Source: Billgrantia lactosivorans
GTDB taxonomy: Bacteria > Pseudomonadota > Gammaproteobacteria > Pseudomonadales > Halomonadaceae
Assembly: GCF_003254665.1 (NCBI RefSeq)
Contig: NZ_QHGY01000010.1
Location: 1 to 64,000, forward strand
DNA length: 64,000 bases
Direction: 5' to 3'
In this document: positions 8,451 to 19,437 of the stretch, in pieces
Position numbering within the stretch: position 1 is the first letter of the stretch
Layout: each line of letters begins with the position of its first letter
Position numbers and translations under genes: made by a program
The notes under the pieces: model-generated
The model's database searches: none
Told to the model about the DNA's origin: nothing
Seen by the model: the letters and a program-made list of their open reading frames with translations, nothing else

Positions 8451-8478
8451 CTGGTCTTTCGCATCATGCCATCGGCAC

Positions 8479-9741
8479 TCAGCCGGTCTTCTTCTTCGCC
8501 GCGGCTGACTGTTCAGGCTGGACTGCCGGCTCGGCGGGCTGGGGCAGCGAGGGCAGCGACTTGTCGAGCAGCTCGACGCTCTGGCGGTAGTAGAGCTGGC
8601 TCTTGTTGTGCTCGCCGAGGTTGGCGTAGAGCCGCGCCAGCTCGGCGCAGACCACGCCGCTCGGGCGCTGGCGCTGGCTCGCCTCGAAGTACTCCTGCGC
8701 CTTGCCCCAGTAGGCGTTGCGCAGTGCCAGGCGGCCCAGGGTGAGCAGCAGGTCGGGATCGTTGGGACGCTCCTGCAGCCACTTCTCGGCGTGCACCAGC
8801 TGGCGTGCCGGGTCGACGTTGAGCAGCCCGTAGCGCAGCACCAGCCGGCTGTCCCAGTGCTCCTTGAGCGAGTGGCGCAGCAGCCGCTCGGCGATGCCCT
8901 CCTCGTTGCCGCGCACCAGCGCCTCGGTGTAGAGCACCACGAGCTCGACGTTGCCGCGCAGCGCATCGGGCATGTCGGCCCACAGGTTGCGGATGCGCTC
9001 GACGTTGCCGGGGTCGCGCGCCTCGTGGACCAGCAGCTCCTTGTAGGCGCGCAGCTCCAGCTGGTTGCGCTCCTGGGGCGAAATCAGCTGGCGCGAGGCC
9101 AGCCGCGGCATCAGCCGACGCAGGCCGTCCCAGTCGTTGACGCTGAGGTAGGCCTGCTTGAGCTGCTTGAGCACCTGGGGATGGTTGGGCAGCTGGCGGT
9201 CGAGCCGGGTGAGGATGGCCAGCGCCTCCTCGTACTGCTGGCGGTCCAGCATCAATTGGACCTGCATCAGCCCGACGGCGGTATCGGCCCCCTCGGTGGA
9301 GAGATGAGCCCGCTTGAGCAGCGTGTCGGCCTGCTCGTAACGGCCCTGGTAGTGGGCCGCCAGCGCGGCGGAGAGGTAGTTGACCAGCGGTGTGCTGGAG
9401 TCGTCGGCGGCCTTGACCAGCGACTTCTCCGCGCGCTTCCAGCGCCCCTCGGCCAGTGCCACCAGGCCGCGCACGGTGCGCTTCATGGCATTGCGGTGGC
9501 GGGTCCGCCGGTTCCACACCTTGAGGCGGCTGACGGGATGGCTCAGGCGCAGCAGTACGCGCAGGACGAAATGCAGGGCCAGGAACACCGCCAGCAGCAG
9601 CACCAGGCCGAACCAGAAGGAGGTCTGGTAGGAGGTCTCTCCCACCCGCACCAGCCAGTAGCCCGGCACCGAGACCATCAGCTGGCCGAACAGCGCTCCC
9701 AGCGCCAGGCCGAGGAGGACGATCAGCAGCAACTTTCTCAT
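8479..9741 (-). CDS. hemY: HemY, inner-membrane TPR protein of the haem operon
   Basis: This 420-residue protein has two N-terminal transmembrane segments (LLLIVLLGLALGALFGQLMV and FWFGLVLLLAVFLALHFVL) followed by a cytoplasmic array of helical TPR-like repeats, the layout of proteobacterial HemY. HemY is encoded with hemC, hemD and hemX and is thought to assist late haem synthesis; it is not an enzyme of known activity and is unrelated to the Bacillus protoporphyrinogen oxidase of the same name. Its ATG overlaps the hemX stop by 4 nt, so it is translated from the hemCDXY message. It is the last gene before the converging PQQ dehydrogenase. Confidence 0.92.
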   Translation of the reverse strand: MRKLLLIVLLGLALGALFGQLMVSVPGYWLVRVGETSYQTSFWFGLVLLLAVFLALHFVLRVLLRLSHPVSRLKVWNRRTRHRNAMKRTVRGLVALAEGRWKRAEKSLVKAADDSSTPLVNYLSAALAAHYQGRYEQADTLLKRAHLSTEGADTAVGLMQVQLMLDRQQYEEALAILTRLDRQLPNHPQVLKQLKQAYLSVNDWDGLRRLMPRLASRQLISPQERNQLELRAYKELLVHEARDPGNVERIRNLWADMPDALRGNVELVVLYTEALVRGNEEGIAERLLRHSLKEHWDSRLVLRYGLLNVDPARQLVHAEKWLQERPNDPDLLLTLGRLALRNAYWGKAQEYFEASQRQRPSGVVCAELARLYANLGEHNKSQLYYRQSVELLDKSLPSLPQPAEPAVQPEQSAAAKKKTG

Positions 9742-11258
9742 GCTTCATCTCCCTGGCCGCCGCGCGAACCGAAACGCCGCTCGATGAATTCGGCCAGGGC
9801 CTCCTGGGAGCCGCTGATGTCGGGCAGCTCGGGCTGGATGGTCTCGCCCTTGAGCGCCTGGAGCTGCTCCATCACGGCCTGGACCTCGCCGCGCTCGGTG
9901 TCGTAATAGCTCTCGATCAGCGCCAGCGCCTTGTCGAGGCTCGCCTCGTAGAGTGCCTGCTCCTCCTTGAGCAGCGCCAGCTGGGCCTGCTCCAGCACCA
10001 GGCGCGCGCTCTGGCGCAGGTAGGACTCCTGCTCCGGGGTGACCAGCCCCTCGAGCGCCTCGTCGTGATGGCGCACGACGATCAGTTCCTTGAGCTCCTG
10101 GCCGAAGCGCGACAGCTGGTCCTGCCAGCCGCCGCTGGGCGCCTCCTCGATCCCGGAGCGCGCCGGGATCTCCTCCAGCTCGCGCGACAGCGGCAACTGC
10201 GCCAGGCGCTCCTGCTGGGCGTTCAGGGCGAGGTAGATCCCGGTACGGTCGACCTCCGGCACGCCGTCGAGGATCGACAGCTCCGAGGCGATGGCGCGGC
10301 GCACCGAGAGCAGCGCCGCGTTGTCGGCCTCTTTCAGGCGGGCATCGGCAGTGCGCAGCAGCGCCTTGGCCCCCTCCACGTCGCGTTCGAGCTGCAGGCG
10401 CTGGTTGGCCAGCCGCAGCAGATAGGCCGCCTCGGCATGCAGCCATTCGCGTTCGTCGGTGTCCTGGGTGGTGGAAAGCTCCTCGAGTACCTGGTCGAGC
10501 GCCTCGTCGACCTCGCCGCGGTAGCTGCCGAACTCGCCCTGCATGGCGTCGATCGCCTCGGCGAGTTCGGCGTCACGCTCGCGCTCGCCGCTCTCGAGAC
10601 GCTCGCGCAGCGCCTCGAGCTCGTCGGCGGTGGCGGCCCCGCCGGCGCGCTCCTCGAGCTCGGCCAGGCGCTGCTGCTGGGCGTCGAGCCGCTCCCAGGC
10701 GTTCCAGGCGAACAGGCCCGCCCCGATGCCGAGGAACAGCACCAGGATCAGCGCCAGCACGCCGGCGGCACGGCCGCCGCCCTTGCCGCCGCCGTCGCTG
10801 CCGGTCGCGGGCGGCGGCGTGCCGCCACCTCCGGCCGGTGCCGTCTTGCCCGCGCCGCTGGCGGTGGGCTTGGCATCGCCGGCGGGCTTGGCGCCGCCGG
10901 CGGGCTTGGCGCCGCCGGCGGGCTTGGCACTGCTGGCGGGCTTGGCGCCGCCGGCGGGCTTGGCGCTGTCCGCGGGCTTGGCGCTGTCCGCGGGCTTGGC
11001 GCTGTCCGCGGGCTTGGCGCTGTCCGCGGGCTTGGCACCGCCGGCTGGCTTGGCACCGTCGGCGGGCTTGGCACCGTCGGCGGGCGTGTCGTCCGCCTTG
11101 CCTGCCGCGAGCGGCGCAGATGAATCGCCACGCTGAGCACGACCCTTGCCGGCGTCGCTGCCGGGCTTGTCCTTGGCCGCGGCCTCACGGCCCTTGTCGT
11201 CCCGGCCCTTGGCGGAAGGCGCCTTCTGCTCGTCCTGTTCGTTGCTCTGCTTGCTCAT
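9738..11258 (-). CDS. hemX: HemX, membrane-anchored coiled-coil protein with a repetitive N-terminus
   Basis: This 506-residue protein of the HemX family has a long cytoplasmic N-terminus of Lys/Pro/Ala/Asp repeats (about residues 55-130), then Gly-rich sequence, one transmembrane helix (AAGVLALILVLFLGIGAGLFAW), a coiled coil starting RLDAQQQRLAELEERAGG, and a mainly helical periplasmic domain. HemX was long annotated as a uroporphyrinogen methyltransferase, but it has no such domain; its role is probably structural support of the haem pathway. The repeats (AKPADS, AKPAGG) look slippage-prone at DNA level. It lies between hemD and hemY in the usual order. Confidence 0.9.
   Translation of the reverse strand: MSKQSNEQDEQKAPSAKGRDDKGREAAAKDKPGSDAGKGRAQRGDSSAPLAAGKADDTPADGAKPADGAKPAGGAKPADSAKPADSAKPADSAKPADSAKPAGGAKPASSAKPAGGAKPAGGAKPAGDAKPTASGAGKTAPAGGGGTPPPATGSDGGGKGGGRAAGVLALILVLFLGIGAGLFAWNAWERLDAQQQRLAELEERAGGAATADELEALRERLESGERERDAELAEAIDAMQGEFGSYRGEVDEALDQVLEELSTTQDTDEREWLHAEAAYLLRLANQRLQLERDVEGAKALLRTADARLKEADNAALLSVRRAIASELSILDGVPEVDRTGIYLALNAQQERLAQLPLSRELEEIPARSGIEEAPSGGWQDQLSRFGQELKELIVVRHHDEALEGLVTPEQESYLRQSARLVLEQAQLALLKEEQALYEASLDKALALIESYYDTERGEVQAVMEQLQALKGETIQPELPDISGSQEALAEFIERRFGSRGGQGDEA
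10867..11087 (-). repeat. Tandem 18-bp repeats inside hemX (AKPADS/AKPAGG units)
   Basis: About a dozen 18-nt units encode six-residue Ala-Lys-Pro-Ala-x-x repeats. Four consecutive units between roughly 10960 and 11035 are identical (plus-strand unit GGCGCTGTCCGCGGGCTT). The near identity points to recent slippage or duplication. The frame is preserved because the unit is a multiple of three. Confidence 0.85.
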
Positions 11259-11264
11259 CTGTCG

Positions 11265-12062
11265 CTAGCCCTTTTCGAGATCATCTTGATCGACATCGGC
11301 ATCCTCCTGGCTGCAGGCCGCGGCCACTGCGCCGGCAAGCGCCGCCGGTGTGGCTCCCGCTGCCACCACGGGAGTGCGAAATCCCAGGTCGCCGGCCAGT
11401 GTGGCCAAGCGGCGACTGGACACGATTAACGGTTGGCTCAAGGTGGCCTTGGTGCACCATCTTGCCAGATGTTCGAGCAATTCTCCGCTACTCACTACCA
11501 AGGCCCGGTAGTCGCCCCGAACGAGGCACTCGCGCAGGGCCGGGGGCGGCGGCAGAAGGCGCCGCCGATAGAGCGCCAGCCGCGTGACCCGTGCGCCGCG
11601 CGCCGCCAGGCTGTCGGCCAGCAGCGTGCGCCCGCCCTCGCCGGCCGCCAGCAGCACCCGCTGGCCGTCGAGCGCGCGCAGCGAGGCGAGCTGGAGCAGC
11701 GCCTCGCTGGTGTCCTCGCCGGCAGTGGCCGGCGGCAGGTGCACCCTGGCGCCGAGCCGCTCGTGCAGAACCTCGGCCGTGGCCGCCCCCACCGCATACC
11801 AGGCCGTGCCCAGCGGCAGCTGGGGCCAGTAGCGATCGAGCGCCTGGCAGAGGCACTCGGCGGCGAAGGGGCTGACCACCACCACCTTGTGGTAGTGATC
11901 GAAATCGAGCCACGCCTGGCGCATCGCCGGACTCTCCGGCAGCGCCTCCAGCGCCATCACCTCGAGGTTCGCCACCGCGAAGCCGGCGGCCTCGATGGCC
12001 GCCGCCAGGGCCGCGGCCCGCTCGCCCGGCCGGCAGATCAGCACCGGCAGCCCGGCCGCCAT
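11265..12062 (-). CDS. hemD: Uroporphyrinogen-III synthase
   Basis: This 265-residue protein should cyclise hydroxymethylbilane with D-ring inversion to uroporphyrinogen III. HemD proteins diverge strongly, but recognisable parts are the N-terminal VLICRPGERAAALAAAIEAAG, VVVVSPFAAECLCQAL, WYAVGAATAEVL, VLLAAGEGGRTLLADSLAARGA with the YRR segment that follows, and ALVVSSGELLEHL, all in family order. It directly abuts hemC (the start codon is next to the hemC stop) and is followed 6 nt later by hemX. The C-terminus is acidic (SQEDADVDQDDLEKG). Confidence 0.92.
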   Translation of the reverse strand: MAAGLPVLICRPGERAAALAAAIEAAGFAVANLEVMALEALPESPAMRQAWLDFDHYHKVVVVSPFAAECLCQALDRYWPQLPLGTAWYAVGAATAEVLHERLGARVHLPPATAGEDTSEALLQLASLRALDGQRVLLAAGEGGRTLLADSLAARGARVTRLALYRRRLLPPPPALRECLVRGDYRALVVSSGELLEHLARWCTKATLSQPLIVSSRRLATLAGDLGFRTPVVAAGATPAALAGAVAAACSQEDADVDQDDLEKG

Positions 12063-13001
12063 TCAGCCGCCGTAGACCTGCGCCAGGATGTCGCCGGCGC
12101 CGCGCTCCAGCAGCTCCTCGGCCACGCGCACGCCCAGCGCCTCCGGCTCGTGGATCGAGCCGCGCCCCTCGGCGCGCAGCACCTCGGTGCCCTCGGGGTT
12201 GCCCACCAGCGCCCGCAGCCACAGCGTCTGGCCGTCGTCCTCGAAGGTGGCATAGCCGCCGATGGGCACCTGGCAGCCACCCTCGAGACGGGTGTTCATG
12301 GCGCGCTCGGCGCGGACCCGGGTCGCCGTGATGGGGTCGTCCAGCGGGGCCAGCAGCGCGATCAGCTCCGGGTCGCTGATGCGGCACTCGATGCCCAGCG
12401 CCCCCTGACCGCAGGCCGGCAGGCACACCTCGGGGGGCAGCTCCTGGGCGATGCGTTCGCCGAGCCCCAGGCGCCTCAGCCCGGAGGTGGCCAGGATGAT
12501 GGCGTCGAACTCGCCGGCGTCGAGCTTGGCCAGGCGGGTCTGCACGTTGCCGCGCAGGGTGAGGATCTCCAGGTCGGGGCGCTGCTCGCGCATCTGCAGG
12601 CCGCGGCGCAGGCTGGAGGTGCCGATGCGCGCCCCTTCGGGCAGCTCGTCCAGCGCGGCGTAGTGGTTCGAGACGAAGGCGTCGGTGGGCTCGGCGCCGG
12701 CGAAGATCACCGACAGCCCCAGCCCCTCGGGGAAGTGCATGGGCACGTCCTTCATCGAGTGCACCGCGATATCGGCGCGGCCGTCGAGGATCGCCTCCTC
12801 CAGCTCCTTGACGAACAGCCCCTTGCCGCCGATCTTCGCCAGCGGCGTGTCGAGGATCTTGTCGCCGCGGGTGGAGAGCGCGACCAGCTCCACCTCGAGC
12901 CCGGGATGCTCGGCCATCAGCAGGTCGCGAACGTGTTCGGCCTGCCACATGGCCAGCAGGCTCTTGCGGGTGGCAATGCGCAGCGTAGTGTTGGATCGCA
13001 C
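12063..13001 (-). CDS. hemC: Porphobilinogen deaminase (hydroxymethylbilane synthase)
   Basis: This 312-residue enzyme condenses four porphobilinogens into hydroxymethylbilane. All hallmarks are present: [52 protein letters not shown] with the substrate-binding Arg residues, [12 protein letters not shown], and EGGCQVPIG, where Cys243 covalently holds the dipyrromethane cofactor (Cys242 in E. coli). It heads the minus-strand hemCDXY operon and is divergent from argH, as in many gammaproteobacteria. An AGGGGAGAA ribosome-binding site precedes the ATG. Confidence 0.97.
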   Translation of the reverse strand: MRSNTTLRIATRKSLLAMWQAEHVRDLLMAEHPGLEVELVALSTRGDKILDTPLAKIGGKGLFVKELEEAILDGRADIAVHSMKDVPMHFPEGLGLSVIFAGAEPTDAFVSNHYAALDELPEGARIGTSSLRRGLQMREQRPDLEILTLRGNVQTRLAKLDAGEFDAIILATSGLRRLGLGERIAQELPPEVCLPACGQGALGIECRISDPELIALLAPLDDPITATRVRAERAMNTRLEGGCQVPIGGYATFEDDGQTLWLRALVGNPEGTEVLRAEGRGSIHEPEALGVRVAEELLERGAGDILAQVYGG

Positions 13002-13255
13002 GTGGTTCTCCCCTGCAGCGGGCCCGACTGCCCCTGCTCAGCTGTCGTTGCCGCGACATTATCGGTCACGGCCGGTAGGCGGTCATTGACCTTCATCATA
13101 AAGCACCGGGCCAGGCAGGAAAAATTGGACCCGTCGTGGCCTGCCACGCCCTCGCCACTCGCGCCGACTCTGGTACACTGCAAGACCTGACCTACGCCGC
13201 CGTGCGCGGCTTCCCGAGAACGCCACAGCATGCAACACGCAGGATGTCCACGCCG

Positions 13256-14668
<1,413 letters not shown>

Positions 14669-14671
14669 ACC

Positions 14672-14869
14672 ATGCGCATGACGAGCACGCAAGCGACACC
14701 CGGGGCCCGCCCGCTGGCGCTGGCCGCGCTGGTGCTGGTGCTGCTGGCCGGCTGTGGCCAGAAGGGGCCGCTCTACCTGCCCGGCGACGAAGCCGCCGAG
14801 GAGCGCTACGGCAGCCCCGCGGCGCAGCAGGACGAGCAGAACGACGACGCCGACGAGGAAACGGACTGA
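14672..14869 (+). CDS. lptM: LptM-type small lipoprotein (YifL family)
   Basis: This 65-residue lipoprotein precursor has a hydrophobic leader and the lipobox LLAGC, followed by GQKGPLYLP, the conserved N-terminus of mature LptM/YifL. LptM binds the outer-membrane LptDE translocon and helps LptD form its correct disulphides. The remainder is acidic and low-complexity. It sits between argH and lysA, as in many pseudomonads and relatives, 3 nt from each neighbour, so it belongs to the argH-lysA-dapF transcript. Confidence 0.88.
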   Translation: MRMTSTQATPGARPLALAALVLVLLAGCGQKGPLYLPGDEAAEERYGSPAAQQDEQNDDADEETD

Positions 14870-14872
14870 CCC

Positions 14873-16156
14873 ATGGACCACTTCGAATATCGCGACGGCG
14901 TGCTCTACGGCGAGGAGGTGCCGCTGACCCAGGTGGCCGACGCGGTCGGCACGCCCTGCTACGTCTACTCCCGGGCCACCCTGACCCGCCACTTCCGCGC
15001 CTACACCGAGGCGCTGGGCAGCCACCCGCACCTGATCTGCTACGCGGTGAAGGCCAACTCCAACCTGGCGGTCCTCAACCTGCTGGCACGCCTGGGCGCC
15101 GGCTTCGACATCGTCTCGCTGGGCGAGCTCGAGCGCGTGCTGGCCGCCGGCGGCGACCCGGCCAAGGTGGTGTTCTCCGGCGTGGCCAAGCAGGCGGGCG
15201 AGATGGCCCGCGCGCTCGAGGTCGGCATCAAGTGCTTCAACGTCGAGTCGCGCCCCGAGCTCGAGCGCCTCAACGCCGTGGCCGAGCGGCTGGGCAAGGT
15301 GGCGCCGGTGTCGCTGCGGGTCAACCCCGACGTCGACGCCGGCACCCACCCCTACATTTCCACCGGGCTCAAGGACAACAAGTTCGGCATTCCGGTGGAC
15401 CAGGCATTCGATGTGTATGAACTGGCGGCCCGCCTGCCGGGCGTAAAGGTCGTCGGAATCGACTGCCATATCGGCTCGCAGCTCACCGAGCTCGCCCCCT
15501 TCCTCGACGCCCTGGACCGCCTGCTGGTGCTGCTCGAGCGCCTGCGCGAGCGCGGCATCACGGTGGAGCACCTCGACCTCGGTGGCGGCCTCGGCGTGCC
15601 CTACCGCGGCGAGCGCCCGCCGCAGCCCTTCGACTATGCCGCCTCGCTGCTCGAGCGCCTGGCGCGCTGGGAGCACGGCGCCGGCCTGACCCTGCTGTTC
15701 GAGCCGGGCCGCTCGATCGCCGCCAACGCCGGCGTGCTGCTGACCCGGGTCGAGTTCCTCAAGCCCGGCGAGACCAGGAACTTCGCCATCGTCGACGCCG
15801 GCATGAACGACCTGATCCGGCCCTCGCTCTACCAGGCCTGGCAGGCGATCATCCCGGCCGATACCCGCCCCGTGCGCGAGCGCGCCACCTATGACGTGGT
15901 CGGCCCGGTGTGCGAGACCGGCGACTTCCTGGGCAAGGAGCGCGAGCTGGCCATTGCTGCCGGCGACCTGCTGGCGGTGCGCTCCGCCGGCGCCTACGGT
16001 TTCGTCATGGCCTCGAACTACAACAGCCGGCCGCGCCCCGCCGAGGTGATGGTCGACGGCGATGCCTTCCATGTCGTACGCCGTCGCGAAACCGTCGAGT
16101 CGCTGTGGGCCGGCGAGGCACTGCTGCCCGACTCTCGGGGCGAGGAGAGTCGCTGA
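14873..16156 (+). CDS. lysA: Diaminopimelate decarboxylase
   Basis: This 427-residue PLP enzyme decarboxylates meso-diaminopimelate to lysine. It is a fold-type III decarboxylase: CYAVKANSN carries the PLP-binding Lys60, [19 protein letters not shown] follows, [12 protein letters not shown] and [13 protein letters not shown] form the phosphate-binding part, [12 protein letters not shown] binds substrate, and VCETGDFLG carries the catalytic Cys347 contributed across the dimer. The stop overlaps the dapF start by 1 nt (TGATG), so the two consecutive genes of DAP/lysine metabolism are translationally coupled. Confidence 0.97.
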   Translation: MDHFEYRDGVLYGEEVPLTQVADAVGTPCYVYSRATLTRHFRAYTEALGSHPHLICYAVKANSNLAVLNLLARLGAGFDIVSLGELERVLAAGGDPAKVVFSGVAKQAGEMARALEVGIKCFNVESRPELERLNAVAERLGKVAPVSLRVNPDVDAGTHPYISTGLKDNKFGIPVDQAFDVYELAARLPGVKVVGIDCHIGSQLTELAPFLDALDRLLVLLERLRERGITVEHLDLGGGLGVPYRGERPPQPFDYAASLLERLARWEHGAGLTLLFEPGRSIAANAGVLLTRVEFLKPGETRNFAIVDAGMNDLIRPSLYQAWQAIIPADTRPVRERATYDVVGPVCETGDFLGKERELAIAAGDLLAVRSAGAYGFVMASNYNSRPRPAEVMVDGDAFHVVRRRETVESLWAGEALLPDSRGEESR

Positions 16157-16989
16157 TGCTGCTGCACTTCACCAAGATGCACGGCCTCGGCAACGACTTC
16201 ATGGTGGTCGACCTGATCACCCAGCGGGCGCGGCTGCGCGACGAGCAGATCCGCCGCCTCGCCGACCGCCGCTTCGGCGTGGGCTTCGACCAGCTGCTGC
16301 TCGTCGAGCCGCCGCGCAGCCCCGACATGGACTTCCGCTACCGGATCTTCAACGCCGACGGCAGCGAGGTGGAGAACTGCGGCAACGGTGCCCGCTGCTT
16401 CGCCCGCTTCGTGCGCGACCAGCGCCTGACCCACAAGCGCGAGATCCACGTGGAGACCACCGGCGGGCCGCTCACGCTGCTGGTACAGGACGACGGCCAG
16501 GTCACGGTGGACATGGGCAGCCCGCGCTTCGCCCCGGCGACGCTGCCCTTCGATGCCGCCGAGGACCGCCCCCTGCATCGCCTCGAGGTGGATGGCGAAA
16601 CGGTCGAGTTCGGCGCCGTCTCGATGGGCAACCCCCACGCGGTGCTGCGCGTCGATGACGTCGACACGGCGCCGGTCGAGCGCCTGGGCCCCCTGATCGA
16701 GCGCCACCCGCGCTTCCCGCGACGGGTCAATGTCGGCTTCATGCAGGTGGTCTCGCCTAACGAGATCCGCCTGCGTGTGTTCGAGCGCGGCAGCGGCGAG
16801 ACCCTGGCCTGCGGCACCGGCGCCTGTGCCGCGGTGGCCAGCGGCATGCGCCAGGGCCTGCTCGAGAGTCCCGTCACGGTGCACCTGCGCGGCGGCGACC
16901 TGCGCATCGACTGGCCCGGCGGCGATGCCCCGCTGCGGATGACTGGCCCCGCCGAACGCGTCTTCGAGGGACGCATCGCCCTGGCCTGA
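16156..16989 (+). CDS. dapF: Diaminopimelate epimerase
   Basis: This 277-residue, cofactor-independent epimerase converts LL- to meso-diaminopimelate for peptidoglycan and lysine. The ATG at 16156 gives the family start [19 protein letters not shown]. The two catalytic cysteines are in [13 protein letters not shown] (Cys75) and [13 protein letters not shown] (Cys219). The length matches E. coli DapF (274 aa). It is followed 34 nt later by the DUF484 gene, the usual order before xerC. Confidence 0.97.
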   Translation: MLLHFTKMHGLGNDFMVVDLITQRARLRDEQIRRLADRRFGVGFDQLLLVEPPRSPDMDFRYRIFNADGSEVENCGNGARCFARFVRDQRLTHKREIHVETTGGPLTLLVQDDGQVTVDMGSPRFAPATLPFDAAEDRPLHRLEVDGETVEFGAVSMGNPHAVLRVDDVDTAPVERLGPLIERHPRFPRRVNVGFMQVVSPNEIRLRVFERGSGETLACGTGACAAVASGMRQGLLESPVTVHLRGGDLRIDWPGGDAPLRMTGPAERVFEGRIALA

Positions 16990-17023
16990 CCTGCCGGGCC
17001 CACCCGAACCGAAGGAGTCAAGC

Positions 17024-17761
17024 ATGACCCGAGCCGTCCCCGAACCGCGCAAGACCCTCGATCCGGACCGGGTCGCCGAGTGGCTGGCCCGCCATCCCGA
17101 CTTCTTCGTCGGCCGCGAGGGACTGCTGCAGCAGCTCAAGGTGCCGCATCCTGAGGCCCACGGCACGACCTCGCTGCTGGAGCGCCTGGTCTACGACCTG
17201 CGCCGCCGCGCGGAGCAGGCCGAGTGGCGCCTGGAACAGCTGCTCGAGTCGGCACGCCACAACGAGGTGCAGTATCGACGCACCCGCGAGCTGGTGCTGG
17301 CGCTGCTCGAAGCCGAGGACGCCGACGCCCTGGGCCAGGCGCTGGCCACCCAGATGGCCGAGCACTTCCAGATCCCGGCCGTGGCGCTGTGGTGCCCGGC
17401 CCAGCTCACCGACCACGAGCCGCTGCCGCCGCAGCCGCCGCGCCATGTGCTCGACGAGCACGCCGGCGTACGCCTGGCCGCGCTGCTCGACGGCCGCACC
17501 AGCCGCTGCACGCGGCTCACGCCCACCGACTGGGGTCGCCTGCTGCCCCACGCACGGCCACCGCGCCAGGCCGGTTCCTGCGCCCTGGCCCGGCTGACCC
17601 TGGGCGAACCGATGGGCTACCTGGTGCTGGCCAGTCCCGACCCCGATCACTTCCGCGCCAGCATGGACACGCTGTTCACCGAGTACCTCGGCGACGTGGT
17701 GGCACGGCTGCTGCTGCGCCACGCGCCGCCGACCCACGAGACCCCGCCGAAGCATGGCTGA
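17024..17761 (+). CDS. DUF484 family protein upstream of xerC
   Basis: This 245-residue cytoplasmic protein of the DUF484 family has a GAF-like fold. Recognisable parts are VAEWLARHPDFFVGREGLLQQLKVPHP, the conserved N-terminal segment, the helix YDLRRRAEQAEWRLEQLLESARHNE, and a C-terminal domain ending in YLVLASPDPDHFRASMDTLFTEYLGDVVARLL. Its biochemical role is unknown. It is almost always encoded between dapF and xerC, and here it overlaps xerC by 8 nt, which suggests co-expression with the recombinase. GAF-like domains often bind small ligands, but nothing in the sequence identifies one. Confidence 0.88.
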   Translation: MTRAVPEPRKTLDPDRVAEWLARHPDFFVGREGLLQQLKVPHPEAHGTTSLLERLVYDLRRRAEQAEWRLEQLLESARHNEVQYRRTRELVLALLEAEDADALGQALATQMAEHFQIPAVALWCPAQLTDHEPLPPQPPRHVLDEHAGVRLAALLDGRTSRCTRLTPTDWGRLLPHARPPRQAGSCALARLTLGEPMGYLVLASPDPDHFRASMDTLFTEYLGDVVARLLLRHAPPTHETPPKHG

Positions 17762-18668
17762 CCGTCCGCTGCGGCGGCAGTTGCAGGCCTGCCTGGCGGC
17801 GCTGTCGACCACCGCCAGCCCGGCGACGCTGAGCGCCTACCGCCGCGACCTCGAGGCGCTGGCGGCATTCCTCGAAGGGCGCGGCCACGAGGACGGCGCC
17901 GAGCTGGACGTGGGCCAGGTGCGCCGCTTCCTCGGCGCCGAACGCAGCCGCGGCCTCGCTCCGCGCAGCCTGGCCCGGCGGCGCGCGGCGGTGTCGCATT
18001 TCGGTGCCTTCCTGGTCCGGGCGGGGGTCCTCGAGCACAACCCCGCCGAGCTGGTGCCGACGCCGCGCCAGGGCGCCCACCTGCCCAAGCCGCTGGACGT
18101 GGACCAGCTCTCGCGGCTGCTCGACACTCCCCACGACGGCTCGCCGCTGGCGCTGCGCGACCAGGCGATGCTCGAGCTGTTCTACTCCAGCGGCCTGCGC
18201 CTGGCGGAGCTGGCCGGCCTCGATCTCGGCGACCTGGAGCCGCGCCGCGTGCGGGTCATCGGCAAGGGCAGCAAGCCGCGCCAGGTACCGGTGGGACGCA
18301 GCGCGCGGCGCGCGCTCGACACCTGGCTGGACCGTCGCCCGGCGCTGGCCGCCCCCGGGGAGACGGCGCTGTTCGTGGGCAAGCGCGGCCAGCGGCTCGG
18401 CCATCGCGCCATCCAGAAGCGGCTCGCCGAGGTGGCCCGCCGGCGCGGCCTCCCCGAGCACCTGCACCCGCATCGCCTGCGCCACTCCTTCGCCAGCCAC
18501 CTGCTGGAGTCGAGCCAGGACCTGCGCGCGGTGCAGGAGCTGCTCGGTCACGCCAACCTCTCGACCACCCAGGTCTACACCCAGCTCGACTGGCAGCACC
18601 TGGCGGCGAGCTACGACGCGGCGCACCCCCGTGCGCGGCGACGCGGCGACGACTCGCACGAGGCATGA
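17754..18668 (+). CDS. xerC: Tyrosine recombinase XerC
   Basis: This 304-residue recombinase acts with XerD at dif to resolve chromosome dimers. It has an N-terminal SAM-like DNA-binding domain (LSAYRRDLEALAAFLEGRG) and a catalytic domain with the full set: Arg149 in SSGLRLAEL, Lys in GKGSKPRQVPVG, His-x-x-Arg in HPHRLRHSFASHLLE, His in ELLGHANLSTTQVYTQLD and the nucleophile Tyr275. It sits in the conserved dapF-DUF484-xerC-HAD order, with overlaps on both sides. There are no phage or integron features nearby, so this is the housekeeping Xer protein. Confidence 0.95.
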   Translation: MADRPLRRQLQACLAALSTTASPATLSAYRRDLEALAAFLEGRGHEDGAELDVGQVRRFLGAERSRGLAPRSLARRRAAVSHFGAFLVRAGVLEHNPAELVPTPRQGAHLPKPLDVDQLSRLLDTPHDGSPLALRDQAMLELFYSSGLRLAELAGLDLGDLEPRRVRVIGKGSKPRQVPVGRSARRALDTWLDRRPALAAPGETALFVGKRGQRLGHRAIQKRLAEVARRRGLPEHLHPHRLRHSFASHLLESSQDLRAVQELLGHANLSTTQVYTQLDWQHLAASYDAAHPRARRRGDDSHEA

Positions 18669-19429
18669 CCATGGCGGCGTCGCTGCCTCTGCAGGCCATC
18701 ACCTTCGACCTCGACGACACCCTGTGGGACAACCACGGCGTGATGGTCGCCACCGAGACCGGCCACTATGCCTGGCTCGACCGCGAGCTGGCCGCCTGGC
18801 GGCTGACCCGCGGCGAGACCGCCTCGCCGACCTTCGCCGAGCGTTTCCCGCTGGCGAGCTTCGAGCAGCGCCGCCGGTCGCTGGCCCGCGCCCATCCGCT
18901 GCGCCGCGGCGACTTCACCTGGCTGCGCGAGCGGGCGCTCACGCAAATGCTCGGGGAGTACGGCCTCGACCCGGCCGCGGCGGAGCGCTGGGCCCGGGCG
19001 GCGATGGCGCAATTCATGGCGCTGCGCCACCGGGTCGAGCCGCACCCCGAGGCCGAGCCGCTGCTGACGCAGCTGGGCCGGCACTATCGCCTGGCCAGCA
19101 TCACCAACGGCAACGTGGATGTCAGCCGCCTGGCGCTGGGCCGGCACTTCCCGGTGGCCATTGCCGCCGGCGAGATGCTGGCGCCCAAGCCCGACCCGCG
19201 GCCCTTCCTGGCGGCCCTGGCGCGGCTCGGCGCCTCTCCGGCTCGCAGCCTGCACGTGGGCGACTCCTGGCGCGAGGACGTCGAGCCGGCCCGGCGCCTG
19301 GGCATGCGGGTGGCCTGGATCTCGCCCCACCTGGATGACCTGCCGATGCCGCCCGGCATCCATCGCCTCGACCACGTGCGCGAGCTGCCCGCGCTGCTGC
19401 GCCGGCTGGGCCAGCCGGTCCCGGGCTGA
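18665..19429 (+). CDS. HAD-family phosphatase, YigB-like
   Basis: This 254-residue HAD hydrolase has motif I FDLDDTLWDN (nucleophile Asp and acid/base Asp), motif II in SITNGN, and motifs III/IV in KPDPRPFLAAL and HVGDSWREDVEPARRLGM. In E. coli the gene next to xerC is yigB, an FMN/ARPP phosphatase of riboflavin metabolism, and length and position agree. The substrate is therefore inferred. It overlaps xerC by 4 nt (ATGA); the ATG at 18671 is an alternative start. It converges on engB. Confidence 0.8.
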   Translation: MTMAASLPLQAITFDLDDTLWDNHGVMVATETGHYAWLDRELAAWRLTRGETASPTFAERFPLASFEQRRRSLARAHPLRRGDFTWLRERALTQMLGEYGLDPAAAERWARAAMAQFMALRHRVEPHPEAEPLLTQLGRHYRLASITNGNVDVSRLALGRHFPVAIAAGEMLAPKPDPRPFLAALARLGASPARSLHVGDSWREDVEPARRLGMRVAWISPHLDDLPMPPGIHRLDHVRELPALLRRLGQPVPG

Positions 19430-19437
19430 GATGCGCG

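Noticed and set aside
9738..11258. HemX as uroporphyrinogen-III C-methyltransferase
   Set aside because: No SAM-binding methyltransferase motifs are present. The protein is a repeat tail, one membrane helix and a coiled coil, as in non-enzymatic HemX.
17754..18668. Tyrosine recombinase as a sign of a mobile element
   Set aside because: Gene order dapF-DUF484-xerC-HAD and sequence identify housekeeping XerC. There are no attachment sites or phage genes around it.
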